In this document: one piece after another, positions 23,589 through 31,059 of the stretch
Numbering within the stretch: position 1 is the first letter of the stretch
Layout: each line of letters opens with the position of its first letter
Origin: Natronospirales bacterium
Lineage (GTDB): Bacteria; Pseudomonadota; Gammaproteobacteria; Natronospirales; REEB76
Direction of reading: 5' to 3'
Assembly: GCA_018971605.1 (NCBI GenBank)
Contig: JAGXAL010000009.1
Coordinates: 1 to 33,036, forward strand
DNA: 33,036 bases
The notes under the pieces: generated by a model
What the model saw: only the letters and a program-made list of their open reading frames with translations
Told to the model about the DNA's origin: nothing
The model's database searches: none
Position numbers and translations under genes: made by a program

Positions 23589-24830
23589 ATGGCGCGGCGC
23601 GTAGTGGTGACCGGCATGGGCGGGCTGACCGCCCTCGGCCACGATTGGCTGACCATCGCCGGCAATCTGCGCGCCCGGCGCTCCGGCGTGCGCCACATGA
23701 GCGAGTGGGACAACTGCACCGAACTCAACACCCGCCTGGCGGCGCCGGTGGCATCCTACCAACTGCCCGCGCATTACAACCGCAAAGCCCTGCGCAGCAT
23801 GGGTCCGGTGGCGATCTTGTCAGTGCGCGCCAGCGAACTGGCGCTGGACGACGCCGGACTGCTGAACGATGCCTTGCTCAAGTCCGGACAGGCCGGCATT
23901 GCCTATGGCGCCTGCGCGGGCAGCGCCGAACCGGTCGTGGCCTTCGGCCGCATCGCTACCACCGGGCGCTTGCAGGGAGTGACCTCGAATACCTACGTGC
24001 AGATGATGAGTCACACCGGCGCGGTGAACATCAGCCTGTTCTTCGGCGTCACCGGACGCATCATTCCTTCGAGCAGTGCCTGCACGTCGGGCAGCCAGGC
24101 CATCGGCTTTGCCTGCGAGACCATCCGCGCCGGCAAGCAGACCCTGATGATCGCGGGCGGCGCCGAGGAACTGAGCATCGGTCCGACAGCGGTATTCGAT
24201 ACGCTGTTTGCCACCAGCACCCGCAACGCTGCGCCGCAAACCACGCCGCGGCCCTTCGACCGCGACCGCGACGGTTTGGTGGTTGGCGAGGGTGCCGCTA
24301 CGCTGATACTCGAGGACCTGGAGCACGCACGCGCACGCGGCGCGCGTATTTACGCCGAGGTCGTCGGTTTTGCCACCAACGCCGACGGCGCGCACGTCAC
24401 CCAGCCGCAGACGGACACCATGGCGCGGGTCATGCACTTGGCGCTGGAGGATGCCGGGCTCGAACCGGCGGCAATCGGTTACGTCAACGCGCACGCCGCC
24501 GGCACCACGCTTGGGGACAGGGCGGAGTCCTTCGCCACCCAGCAGGTGTTCGGTGCGCGCCTGCCGATCAGTTCGCTCAAAAGTTATTTCGGCCACACGC
24601 TGGGCGCCTGCGGCTCGCTCGAAGCCTGGCTGAGTATCGAGATGCTGCGTGCCAACTGGTTTGCACCCAACATCAATCTTGACAACGTGGACCCGACGTG
24701 CGCCGAACTGGATTACCTGACCGGCGAGGGGCGCAACCTGGCAACCGAATATATTATGAGTAACAACTTTGCTTTCGGCGGCATCAACACCAGCCTGATT
24801 TTCCGGCGCTGGCAAGGAGCCGCAGCATGA
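23589..24830 (+). CDS. apeR: Beta-ketoacyl-ACP synthase (second ketosynthase)
   Basis: 413 residues, full-length ketosynthase with Cys165 in SSACTSGSQ, His302 in NAHAAGTT and His336 in FGHTLGACG: a complete triad. A GGGAG lies about seven bases before the ATG. By cluster position it is ApeR, the second KS of aryl polyene systems, whose exact share of work with ApeO (initiation or particular elongation steps) is less settled. Its stop overlaps the start of the phospholipase D-like gene (ATGA). Confidence 0.9.
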   Translation: MARRVVVTGMGGLTALGHDWLTIAGNLRARRSGVRHMSEWDNCTELNTRLAAPVASYQLPAHYNRKALRSMGPVAILSVRASELALDDAGLLNDALLKSGQAGIAYGACAGSAEPVVAFGRIATTGRLQGVTSNTYVQMMSHTGAVNISLFFGVTGRIIPSSSACTSGSQAIGFACETIRAGKQTLMIAGGAEELSIGPTAVFDTLFATSTRNAAPQTTPRPFDRDRDGLVVGEGAATLILEDLEHARARGARIYAEVVGFATNADGAHVTQPQTDTMARVMHLALEDAGLEPAAIGYVNAHAAGTTLGDRAESFATQQVFGARLPISSLKSYFGHTLGACGSLEAWLSIEMLRANWFAPNINLDNVDPTCAELDYLTGEGRNLATEYIMSNNFAFGGINTSLIFRRWQGAAA

Positions 24831-25450
24831 GCGTGCCGCTTCACAGGCCGGCACTGGTTCTTCTGGCGGTGTTCCTCGGTATTGGCAGCTTGTCATCGGG
24901 GTGGGCGGGCCGTGCACAACGGCATTTCAGGCTGAGCGAGTCCTGTACACTTCAGCACCCGCCGCAAGCTGTGGTGTCGCTCGCCGGCGCACAGGCGATT
25001 GTGGATTTCTCGCCCGCTGGCAACGGCGAACAGGTGATTCTCAAGGCGATTGCCGCAGCACGTCACGGCATCCTGGTGCAGGCCTACAGCTTCAGCGACC
25101 GCCGCATTCAGAACGCGCTGGGCGCCGCCAAGGCACGCGGCGTGGCGGTCGAGGTGATCCTCGACAAGACCGATGTCGAAAGCTACGAACACCACCCGCC
25201 GGTGGCGGCGGTGATCGCGGCCAAAGGCATTCCGGTGTGGATTGACGGCGCGGTGCGCATCGCGCACAACAAGGTGATGATCATTGACGGCGGCGATCTG
25301 ATCACCGGCTCGTACAACTTCACCTATGCGGCGGCCTACGACAACGCCGAAAACCTGCTGTATATCCGCAACGCGCCGCAACTCGCGCAGGCGTACACGG
25401 CGAATTTCAACTGGCGGCAGGGCTGTTCGCGGCGGTACGCGGGCCCGTGA
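24827..25450 (+). CDS. Phospholipase D-like HKD protein, exported
   Basis: 207 residues. An N-terminal signal peptide (about 1-28, core LVLLAVFLGIG) is followed by one PLD domain with HxKxxxxD at His147-Lys149-Asp154, followed by GSYNFT: the Nuc/PLD endonuclease class, which works as a dimer of single-HKD chains. Substrates in the family include DNA and phospholipids. The ATGA overlap with apeR ties its expression to the polyene genes, which suggests a periplasmic phosphodiester or lipid-head-group reaction, but a secreted nuclease is equally compatible. Confidence 0.85.
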   Translation: MSVPLHRPALVLLAVFLGIGSLSSGWAGRAQRHFRLSESCTLQHPPQAVVSLAGAQAIVDFSPAGNGEQVILKAIAAARHGILVQAYSFSDRRIQNALGAAKARGVAVEVILDKTDVESYEHHPPVAAVIAAKGIPVWIDGAVRIAHNKVMIIDGGDLITGSYNFTYAAAYDNAENLLYIRNAPQLAQAYTANFNWRQGCSRRYAGP

Positions 25451-25460
25451 CCCGAGGCGT

Positions 25461-25973
25461 ATGGGCGCTGCCGACTTTCCCGGGATCTGGGGGCTCATCA
25501 GGAGCCGGGAAGCGGTAGTCAGCGAAGTCGGCATCTTCTGGGGACAGGTAACGCGCACGCGTCTCCCGGAGATTGCCGGCGTGGTCTTGAGCCTGCCGGC
25601 CACGCTGCATCTGGAAGGCGCACTCGACAACATCGCCTACGCGCAACTGCTCGTCGGCCCGGGATTGCAGGAGGCGTGGCAGCGCAGGCAGCTGATGCTC
25701 GCCTGGAGCCGCGGGCGCTCGCGTGCGCGGCGGGCACGCACCGCAGTCAGCAGTTTCGCCATCCCTGACTTGGCTTTGCATTGGCGCGGGGAGCGCGAGC
25801 CGCCGGCGGCGCAGCGGCTGGGTGCGGAATTTGCCAGCGTGCTTGCCGAGGAATTCCCGGATCCGGTGGCCGAAGTGCTGAGGATTTTCAATACCGACTT
25901 GGCCACCTTGAGCAGCCAGTTGGCTGAAGCCGACTACCAGCAGGCCGGGACCACGCTGCCGCGCGCACCTTAA
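25461..25973 (+). CDS. Unrecognised protein downstream of the PLD-like gene
   Basis: 170 residues from ATG 25461 with GAGG just upstream. I do not recognise the family. It is soluble-looking, with an Arg-rich stretch in the middle (SRGRSRARRARTAVSSF) and an amphipathic, acidic C-terminal third (EEFPDPVAEVLRIFNTDLATLSSQLAEAD) that suggests helices. It starts ten bases after the PLD stop on the same strand, so it may be the last gene of that operon. The opposite-strand frame here looks like low-complexity shadow. Confidence 0.55.
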   Translation: MGAADFPGIWGLIRSREAVVSEVGIFWGQVTRTRLPEIAGVVLSLPATLHLEGALDNIAYAQLLVGPGLQEAWQRRQLMLAWSRGRSRARRARTAVSSFAIPDLALHWRGEREPPAAQRLGAEFASVLAEEFPDPVAEVLRIFNTDLATLSSQLAEADYQQAGTTLPRAP

Positions 25974-26002
25974 GCGTGCCGTCGCGGGCTTACGGTTTTT
26001 TT
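25971..26002 (+). terminator. Possible intrinsic terminator after the plus-strand arm
   Basis: TAAGC (25971-25975) pairs with GCTTA (25988-25992), followed within a few bases by seven T (25996-26002). It lies exactly where the plus-strand operon meets the converging minus-strand gene; part of it is coding for that gene, and the stem is short. Confidence 0.35.
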
Positions 26003-26925
26003 GGGGGAAGGGTTTCCAGCAGCAGCGGTGCGCGGTTGGCGGCGGCGCACATCTGCGTGAGCGTCCAGGCGGCAACGTAAATGGATTGCGCTACGCTGTT
26101 GATGGTGAAGGCGTGGTACTTGAAGCCGCGCCGGTCCTTGTCGATGAGAAACTGGAATACCGCGGGCGCCGGCCGTCCCTGGTAGGTGACCACGCCGCTG
26201 ATGTTAACGAAGTCCCGGCCGTCTTTGTCCGCGCCCGCTTCCCAGCGCGGCGAGGCTAGGAACGCGTTGACTTCTTCCGCGACGGTGCGCTGCTTGCAGT
26301 TGTCGAGGTAGGAACTTTTCACCAACGGGACGTCGCCCGCATCCGGCATCCAGCGCGGATCGGCCACGAGCAACGCGGGATTTTGGCGGTGCTGCGCTGC
26401 CAATTGCGCGGCGCTGGGTTTGGCGTAGCCGGTGCCGATGATGATTGCGGCCAGCACCACGCCGGCAATCAGCAGCGCTTCGACCACGAGTGCACCGATC
26501 AGCCAGTTGCCGAGATGCCAGCGTCGCCGTGTACGCAGGTAGGCGGGAAAGCCTGCCGGCCAGACCAGCGCCACCAGCGCGAGCCAGCTGAACATGATCT
26601 GCAACGGGCTGCCGGATTCCCACGCGGCCGGCGACTGGAAGATTTCACTCGCGGCAAACGCGGCACACACCAACACCATCAGCACCAGCACCAGGATGAG
26701 TCCGCCGATGGAGTGCGTGGCAAGCGCGACGGCCAGCAGGGCCACTGCGGCGAGTACCGGCGTGGCCAGCAAGAAAATGCCGTAATCCGCGCCGGGAGTT
26801 TCCGATGCCAGCGGCTTGCGCGCGGGGCTCGCGAGCGCCGCGCCGCAGTGCGCGCAGCGATCCCCTCGCGGCGTACTGGCGCCGCAATGTGGACAGGTCG
26901 TCGGGTTGTCGCCGGGTGCCGTCAT
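25990..26925 (-). CDS. Zinc-ribbon membrane protein of unknown function
   Basis: 311 residues from ATG 26925 (a TTG one codon earlier is possible). An N-terminal zinc ribbon CPHC-x9-CAHC (Cys11, 14, 24, 27) is followed by about four membrane segments and a soluble C-terminal domain of about 130 residues (starting near KPSAAQLAAQ). That domain has a NISGVVTYQGRPAPAVFQF strand-like stretch of the kind seen in small periplasmic or cytosolic sensor folds. The start lies seven bases after the FecR-domain stop, with GAGG overlapping that stop, so the two are cotranscribed. I cannot assign a function. Confidence 0.75.
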   Translation of the reverse strand: MTAPGDNPTTCPHCGASTPRGDRCAHCGAALASPARKPLASETPGADYGIFLLATPVLAAVALLAVALATHSIGGLILVLVLMVLVCAAFAASEIFQSPAAWESGSPLQIMFSWLALVALVWPAGFPAYLRTRRRWHLGNWLIGALVVEALLIAGVVLAAIIIGTGYAKPSAAQLAAQHRQNPALLVADPRWMPDAGDVPLVKSSYLDNCKQRTVAEEVNAFLASPRWEAGADKDGRDFVNISGVVTYQGRPAPAVFQFLIDKDRRGFKYHAFTINSVAQSIYVAAWTLTQMCAAANRAPLLLETLPPKKP

Positions 26926-26931
26926 CAAACC

Positions 26932-28038
26932 TCAAGTTCCGAAGCGACCGTGATGGCGGCGCACGAAGGGATGTTTTTTCTTTTTGTGCGGCGGCGGTGC
27001 ATGACGCTGCGGATGCATTTGGCCTGCCATGGGCCGCTCGGCACCCGGCCGGTTACGGAATTCCTGACGCAGAGGATAGGTGTGCGGGCGCAGGCCCGGG
27101 TGCGGGCGCCGGAACTGTGGAGTATTTCGCCAGCGCTGCACGCGCCGTTCCTGGATGAGTCGCAAATTGTGCATCTCGCGGGCACGATAACGCTCTGGCA
27201 GGCGCATATGTTGCAAAGCTTGTGGTGGATACTGCAAGTGTCGGAGCTGCGTGCGCCGGTTCTCGATGAACCCGTAATTTCCCGCGTGCGTCAGGCTTTC
27301 GCCCGCCTGGTTCCTGACGGCGATCGTGCCGCTGCCGACACCGGTATACAGCCCCTGCTGGCCGGCGGCGCAGCTGCTCTCGCAATAACGCAGTTCGTAG
27401 CCGGTGCCGCGGATGCCGATGGTGGCTACCGGGGTCTCGACGGCGTAATCCTGGCGCTCAACGTGACCGATGAAACCGCTGATCGAGCTCAAGCCGCCTT
27501 TCAACAGCCGGAAAAATGCGCTTTCGTGTTCGGTCTGCGGTGCGGCAGCGGCAGGCGCTGGAGCCGAGGCGGCAGGCGGGGGAGGCGTGGTTGCCGGTGT
27601 GGGTGTGCCGCCGGGAATCGTTTGTGCGTAGGAAGCGGGTTGTGCGGCGGGCGCCAGCGCGTAGCCGTGAGCGGCCGGATTGTAATGATATTGCTGGATC
27701 TGGAACTGGGTGTCGGGGTGCAACAGCATGCGGCCGCCGTCTTCGAAGTCGAGGTCCGCGTAACTGTCATCGCCGGTGCTGATGGCGTCACCGGAGTAAA
27801 TCGCGTCGCCGTCGTGCAGTTGCCGCACGCTGCCGTCGCTGGCGGTGTCGGTCACGTTGCCGACGGCCAGCACCGCACTGCCTGCCGGTTCCGGTGTGAC
27901 TGCGGTGGTGGCGGTGGCCGGCAGGCTCGCCGCTGCCGGCGCTAAAGCCTGCGGCGCCGCACCCGCGCACCACAGGCTCGCCGCCAGCAGGGTGATGCCG
28001 GCGATCATCCATCGTCGGTGCCCGCGCAGCTGTATCAA
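26932..28038 (-). CDS. FecR-domain periplasmic protein
   Basis: 368 residues. The TTG at 28038 is chosen because GGGAG lies six bases upstream; an internal ATG at 28008 lacks a ribosome site. A basic n-region and hydrophobic core form a signal peptide (cleavage near AGA). The FecR domain spans about 50-270 (GNVTDTASDGSVRQLHDGD, LDFEDGGRMLLHPDT, TPVATIGIRGTGYELRYC) and is interrupted by a Pro/Ala-rich linker. The last about 100 residues are rich in Arg, His and Pro and end in a KKKK cluster. FecR domains usually act with ECF sigma factors, but none is visible here. Confidence 0.8.
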   Translation of the reverse strand: MIQLRGHRRWMIAGITLLAASLWCAGAAPQALAPAAASLPATATTAVTPEPAGSAVLAVGNVTDTASDGSVRQLHDGDAIYSGDAISTGDDSYADLDFEDGGRMLLHPDTQFQIQQYHYNPAAHGYALAPAAQPASYAQTIPGGTPTPATTPPPPAASAPAPAAAAPQTEHESAFFRLLKGGLSSISGFIGHVERQDYAVETPVATIGIRGTGYELRYCESSCAAGQQGLYTGVGSGTIAVRNQAGESLTHAGNYGFIENRRTQLRHLQYPPQALQHMRLPERYRAREMHNLRLIQERRVQRWRNTPQFRRPHPGLRPHTYPLRQEFRNRPGAERPMAGQMHPQRHAPPPHKKKKHPFVRRHHGRFGT

Positions 28039-28147
28039 GAGTCTCTCCCGTGAATGTGACGGCAGTGCGCAATACAGCGAAAGATTGTGCTGCTTTCAGC
28101 CTGCAATAACGCGCTAGCGGGCCCGGCGCTGACTGCGCGTCCGCCCG

Positions 28148-28639
28148 TTACTTGAGCTGATCCAGCACCTGCATTTCCGGCACCGCCAGAAAGGTGTCGG
28201 GATTGTCCGGATCGTTGCTCACCGGCAGCGTGCCGCACATGAGTTGCGACAGCGTGGTCTTGCCGTCGATGCCGGGTTGCGGGCTGCCGCCGAGATCGTA
28301 TTTCAGCACCTGGCCGCGTGCGTTCCACTCCTTGGGCAGGTCGCGCGCATTCGGGCGCACTTCCACGGTAACCTCGATCCAGCGATTCCAGCCCCAGGTC
28401 TCGGTATGGTAGTTGTAGGGGTTGCCGCCGTTCGATGCCTGGGTGGCGTGCCAGTTGATGAGGTCGTAACCGCGCTGATTCAGGCCGATGCAGGTCGTGG
28501 TGAGCTGTTTCACTGCCTGCTGGATGATGGGCTGGTTGTTGGTCGGTATGCCCTGCTCCATGGCCACGGTCTTGTCCGGAGTTTTGCCGCAGGCGCCAAG
28601 CAACAGGGTGGTGAGCACGACGAGGATGAACTTTTTCAT
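28148..28639 (-). CDS. Small lipoprotein of unknown function
   Basis: 163 residues from ATG 28639. The lipobox LLLGAC gives the acylated Cys17 after a short MKKF signal. The mature part is polar, with conserved-looking aromatic stretches (YNYHTETWGWNRWIEVTVEV) and cysteines at CIGLN and LMCGTL that could form a disulfide. Residue 2 after the acylated Cys is Lys, so the outer membrane is the likely destination. The family is not recognised. It is 66 bp upstream of the short spacer before DedA's stop. Confidence 0.72.
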   Translation of the reverse strand: MKKFILVVLTTLLLGACGKTPDKTVAMEQGIPTNNQPIIQQAVKQLTTTCIGLNQRGYDLINWHATQASNGGNPYNYHTETWGWNRWIEVTVEVRPNARDLPKEWNARGQVLKYDLGGSPQPGIDGKTTLSQLMCGTLPVSNDPDNPDTFLAVPEMQVLDQLK

Positions 28640-28705
28640 GGCTGCGATCCGCGTGCCGCTGACTTGCCAAAAGTATAGTCCAGGAAGCCTGTGCCGCATC
28701 CGGGC

Positions 28706-29326
28706 CTAGGGACCGCGCCGCCGCGCGTGGCGCAGCAGGTACCAGGTCAATACGCCGAGCAGCACCACCAGGGCCAGGATGAAGAACAGGCTGAGCTCAT
28801 CGAAGTAGCCGGCATAGCGGCGCAGGTGGCGCCCCAGGTAAAAAGTGCCCAGGCCCCAAACTCCGATCCACAACAGTGCGCCCGTGGCATTGAACAGCAG
28901 GAACCGCTGGAAGCGCATGGCGGCGATTCCGGCCACCAGGCCGTTCACCTGACGCAGCACCTCGAAGAAGCGCGCAAAGGTCACGAACCAGCCGCCGTAG
29001 CGGCTGAAGGTGTTTTCCATGTTCCGGATCTGGGAGTCGCCGATGCGTACATATTTGCCGAAACGCTGGATCAGCCGATGGCCGCCGAAATAGCCGATGC
29101 AGTAGCCCAGGCTGTCGCCGATGACCGCCGCTGCGAAGGCACAGAGCAGCACCAGCACGATGTTGAGCTTGCCGTGCGAGGCCAGCACCGCCGCCGCGAT
29201 CAGCAGCGTCTGGCCGGGCGCCGGCACGCCGAAACTCTCGACGAAGATGACCGCGAACAGGATCACGTAACCGTAGTGCGCCAGATACGGCTCGAGCCAG
29301 GTGAGTGAATCGTGCAGGAACCCCAT
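28706..29326 (-). CDS. DedA family membrane protein
   Basis: 206 residues, several membrane helices. The family signatures are present: FVESFGVPAPGQTLL near residue 28 with the acidic residue, and FARFFEVLRQVNGLVAGI in the second half with the key arginines. DedA proteins are putative proton-coupled lipid flippases, with undecaprenyl phosphate shown for some members. No strong ribosome site is seen. The same-strand lipoprotein follows after about 66 bp. Confidence 0.85.
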   Translation of the reverse strand: MGFLHDSLTWLEPYLAHYGYVILFAVIFVESFGVPAPGQTLLIAAAVLASHGKLNIVLVLLCAFAAAVIGDSLGYCIGYFGGHRLIQRFGKYVRIGDSQIRNMENTFSRYGGWFVTFARFFEVLRQVNGLVAGIAAMRFQRFLLFNATGALLWIGVWGLGTFYLGRHLRRYAGYFDELSLFFILALVVLLGVLTWYLLRHARRRGP

Positions 29327-29610
29327 GCGTCAATGCTTTGTGCGGGTAGCGTAGCCGCATGGTAGCAGATGCATCCCGCGCGCCGGTGTCCGGCAGCAGG
29401 CTCGAATCCCGGGTGCAGCCGGAGCCCGCCCGCGCCCGCAGTGGCAAGCCGGACATGGCGTAGCCGGTGCGAGTGGCGGATATTTGCCGATTAACGGTCT
29501 TGTCGCGGTTTTGTGTCGGGGTGCATGATGGTGCGGGTGCGTGTACATGCCCGAGTAGGATTGATTCGACGACAGTCGGCAATGGTCCGGATCACCACAG
29601 GGAGCCGGTT
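29327..29610. other. Intergenic region between divergent dedA and diguanylate cyclase genes
   Basis: 284 bp with no convincing gene. It should hold both divergent promoters. A GCTCGAATCCC string recalls a tRNA T-loop, but no T-stem or acceptor stem can be paired around it. I see no clear sigma70 hexamer pair. Confidence 0.5.
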
Positions 29611-30894
29611 TTGGGAAGCGGCGCGATAAACGATCGTTTGTTTTTGAATTTCGGTCTGCTCAGTCAATTGGCGGCCACCGTCCTGCTGGTGGTGCTGTTC
29701 CTGTTACTGCGGCGACATGCGGCGCGCCGCCCGTATTTCCGCGCCTGGTGCAGCGCCTGGATCGTCGTGGCGATCGGTTTGGCGGCTGTCACCCTGCGCT
29801 ACAACGTGCTCCCGACGTTTTTAGGTCAGGGCGACGGCACCGATTGGTGGGTCAAGTCCTGCTATTTCGCCTACCAGTTCGGCAAGCTGGCCTTCCTGGT
29901 GCTGCTGCTGCAGGGCACGCTGCTGTATCTCCGGGGCATGGCCCATCCGTCGTTCGGCCTGATTCGCTGGCTGTGGGCCGGGGTCGGCGCCATCACCCTG
30001 GTGTCCGTGGTTATGTCCTCCAGTTTGCTGCCGGTATTGTTCTGGCAGGGGCTGTGCAACCTCGTGGTCTTCATCCTGTGTGCGGTCGCCATGCTCACGT
30101 TGCCGGCGCCGCGACGCAGTCTGGGTACGCGCACCACCGGCAGCGTGCTGGCGGCCATGGCGGTGGTGTGGCTGGCCTATCTGCTGGGTTTGGTGAATAC
30201 CGTGGTGCCGGGAGCGCGAGCCGTAACCGGTTTCCGCATTCTGCTGAACGGGCCCAACAATTATCTGGACCTGATTCTGGGCATGTTGCTGGCCTTCGGC
30301 ATGGTGCTGGTGCTGTTCGAGGACGCGCATCGCGAGATTGACACGGCGCATCGGGAACTGCGTGTGGCCCATGAACAGTTACTGCGCGAGTCGTACCTGG
30401 ATGCGCTCACCAGCGCTTACAACCGGCGCGCGTTCAATGACGGCATCGGGCTGGAAGACGCCAAGGGCAGCTTCGGCGTGCTGGTGGCGCTGGACGTGGA
30501 CAATCTCAAGGACGTGAACGACGCGCATGGCCACAAACATGGCGATGCACTGCTGAAGCATTTGTTCGCGGTGCTGCGCGCCGGCCTGCGGCCCTCCGAC
30601 AAGCTGTATCGCATGGGCGGCGACGAATTCCTGGTGGTGATGCCACGTGCCGTGGTGGTCACCGCTGCCGCGCGCATCCGGGAAATCATCGCGAGCGCGC
30701 CGGCGCTGCGGCTGGCCGACAGCGGCGTGCTGCTGAATCTGCGCGCGAGCGTGGGCGCGGCGGAGTTCGCGAGCATCGAGGAGCTGGATGTGGCGCTGCA
30801 CTCCGCGGACCGTGCCATGTACGAGCACAAGCGCGCCAATCGCCAGCAGCATACGGCACCGCCCGCGGCCGCCAAACTGGTGAATGGCCGGTGA
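29611..30894 (+). CDS. Membrane-bound GGDEF diguanylate cyclase
   Basis: 427 residues. The TTG at 29611 is chosen because AGGGAG lies seven bases upstream; the frame is open further upstream but without a ribosome site or domain sequence. About six or seven N-terminal membrane helices (to about 255) form a sensor region. A short coiled-coil linker (HREIDTAHRELRVAHEQLL) follows, then the GGDEF domain with YRMGGDEFLVV intact. An RPSD, fitting the RxxD inhibitory site, lies five residues before GGDEF. It makes cyclic di-GMP from GTP under feedback control. The input signal is unknown. Confidence 0.88.
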   Translation: MGSGAINDRLFLNFGLLSQLAATVLLVVLFLLLRRHAARRPYFRAWCSAWIVVAIGLAAVTLRYNVLPTFLGQGDGTDWWVKSCYFAYQFGKLAFLVLLLQGTLLYLRGMAHPSFGLIRWLWAGVGAITLVSVVMSSSLLPVLFWQGLCNLVVFILCAVAMLTLPAPRRSLGTRTTGSVLAAMAVVWLAYLLGLVNTVVPGARAVTGFRILLNGPNNYLDLILGMLLAFGMVLVLFEDAHREIDTAHRELRVAHEQLLRESYLDALTSAYNRRAFNDGIGLEDAKGSFGVLVALDVDNLKDVNDAHGHKHGDALLKHLFAVLRAGLRPSDKLYRMGGDEFLVVMPRAVVVTAAARIREIIASAPALRLADSGVLLNLRASVGAAEFASIEELDVALHSADRAMYEHKRANRQQHTAPPAAAKLVNGR

Positions 30895-30924
30895 TGGGCG
30901 AGGGCCTGGCCGGCAAGCCGCGGT

Positions 30925-30950
30925 AATCCGGGGAAAATCCGTTAAATCCG
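30925..30950. repeat. Three AATCCG direct repeats before the oxidoreductase operon
   Basis: AATCCG occurs at 30925-30930, 30936-30941 and 30945-30950, about one helical turn apart (11 and 9 bases). A TTGACG (30970-30975) lies just downstream, though a good -10 at 16-18 bases is not evident. It could be a regulator-binding array for the following genes. Confidence 0.3.
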
Positions 30951-31059
30951 GTTTAAGCAGGTGCCATTTTTGACGGGCTGGTCTATGCTTTTAACCGCAG
31001 GACCCGCGGCGCAAGATTGGCCGCCGGCTTGTCAGGCATAGTGCGTTTCCGGAGTGCAA

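Noticed and set aside
23820-24917. 365-codon minus-strand frame across apeR
   Set aside because: Antisense to an intact ketosynthase with all catalytic residues.
29400-29440. tRNA-like GCTCGAATCCC string
   Set aside because: The flanking bases cannot form a T-stem or acceptor stem, and no anticodon arm is found nearby.
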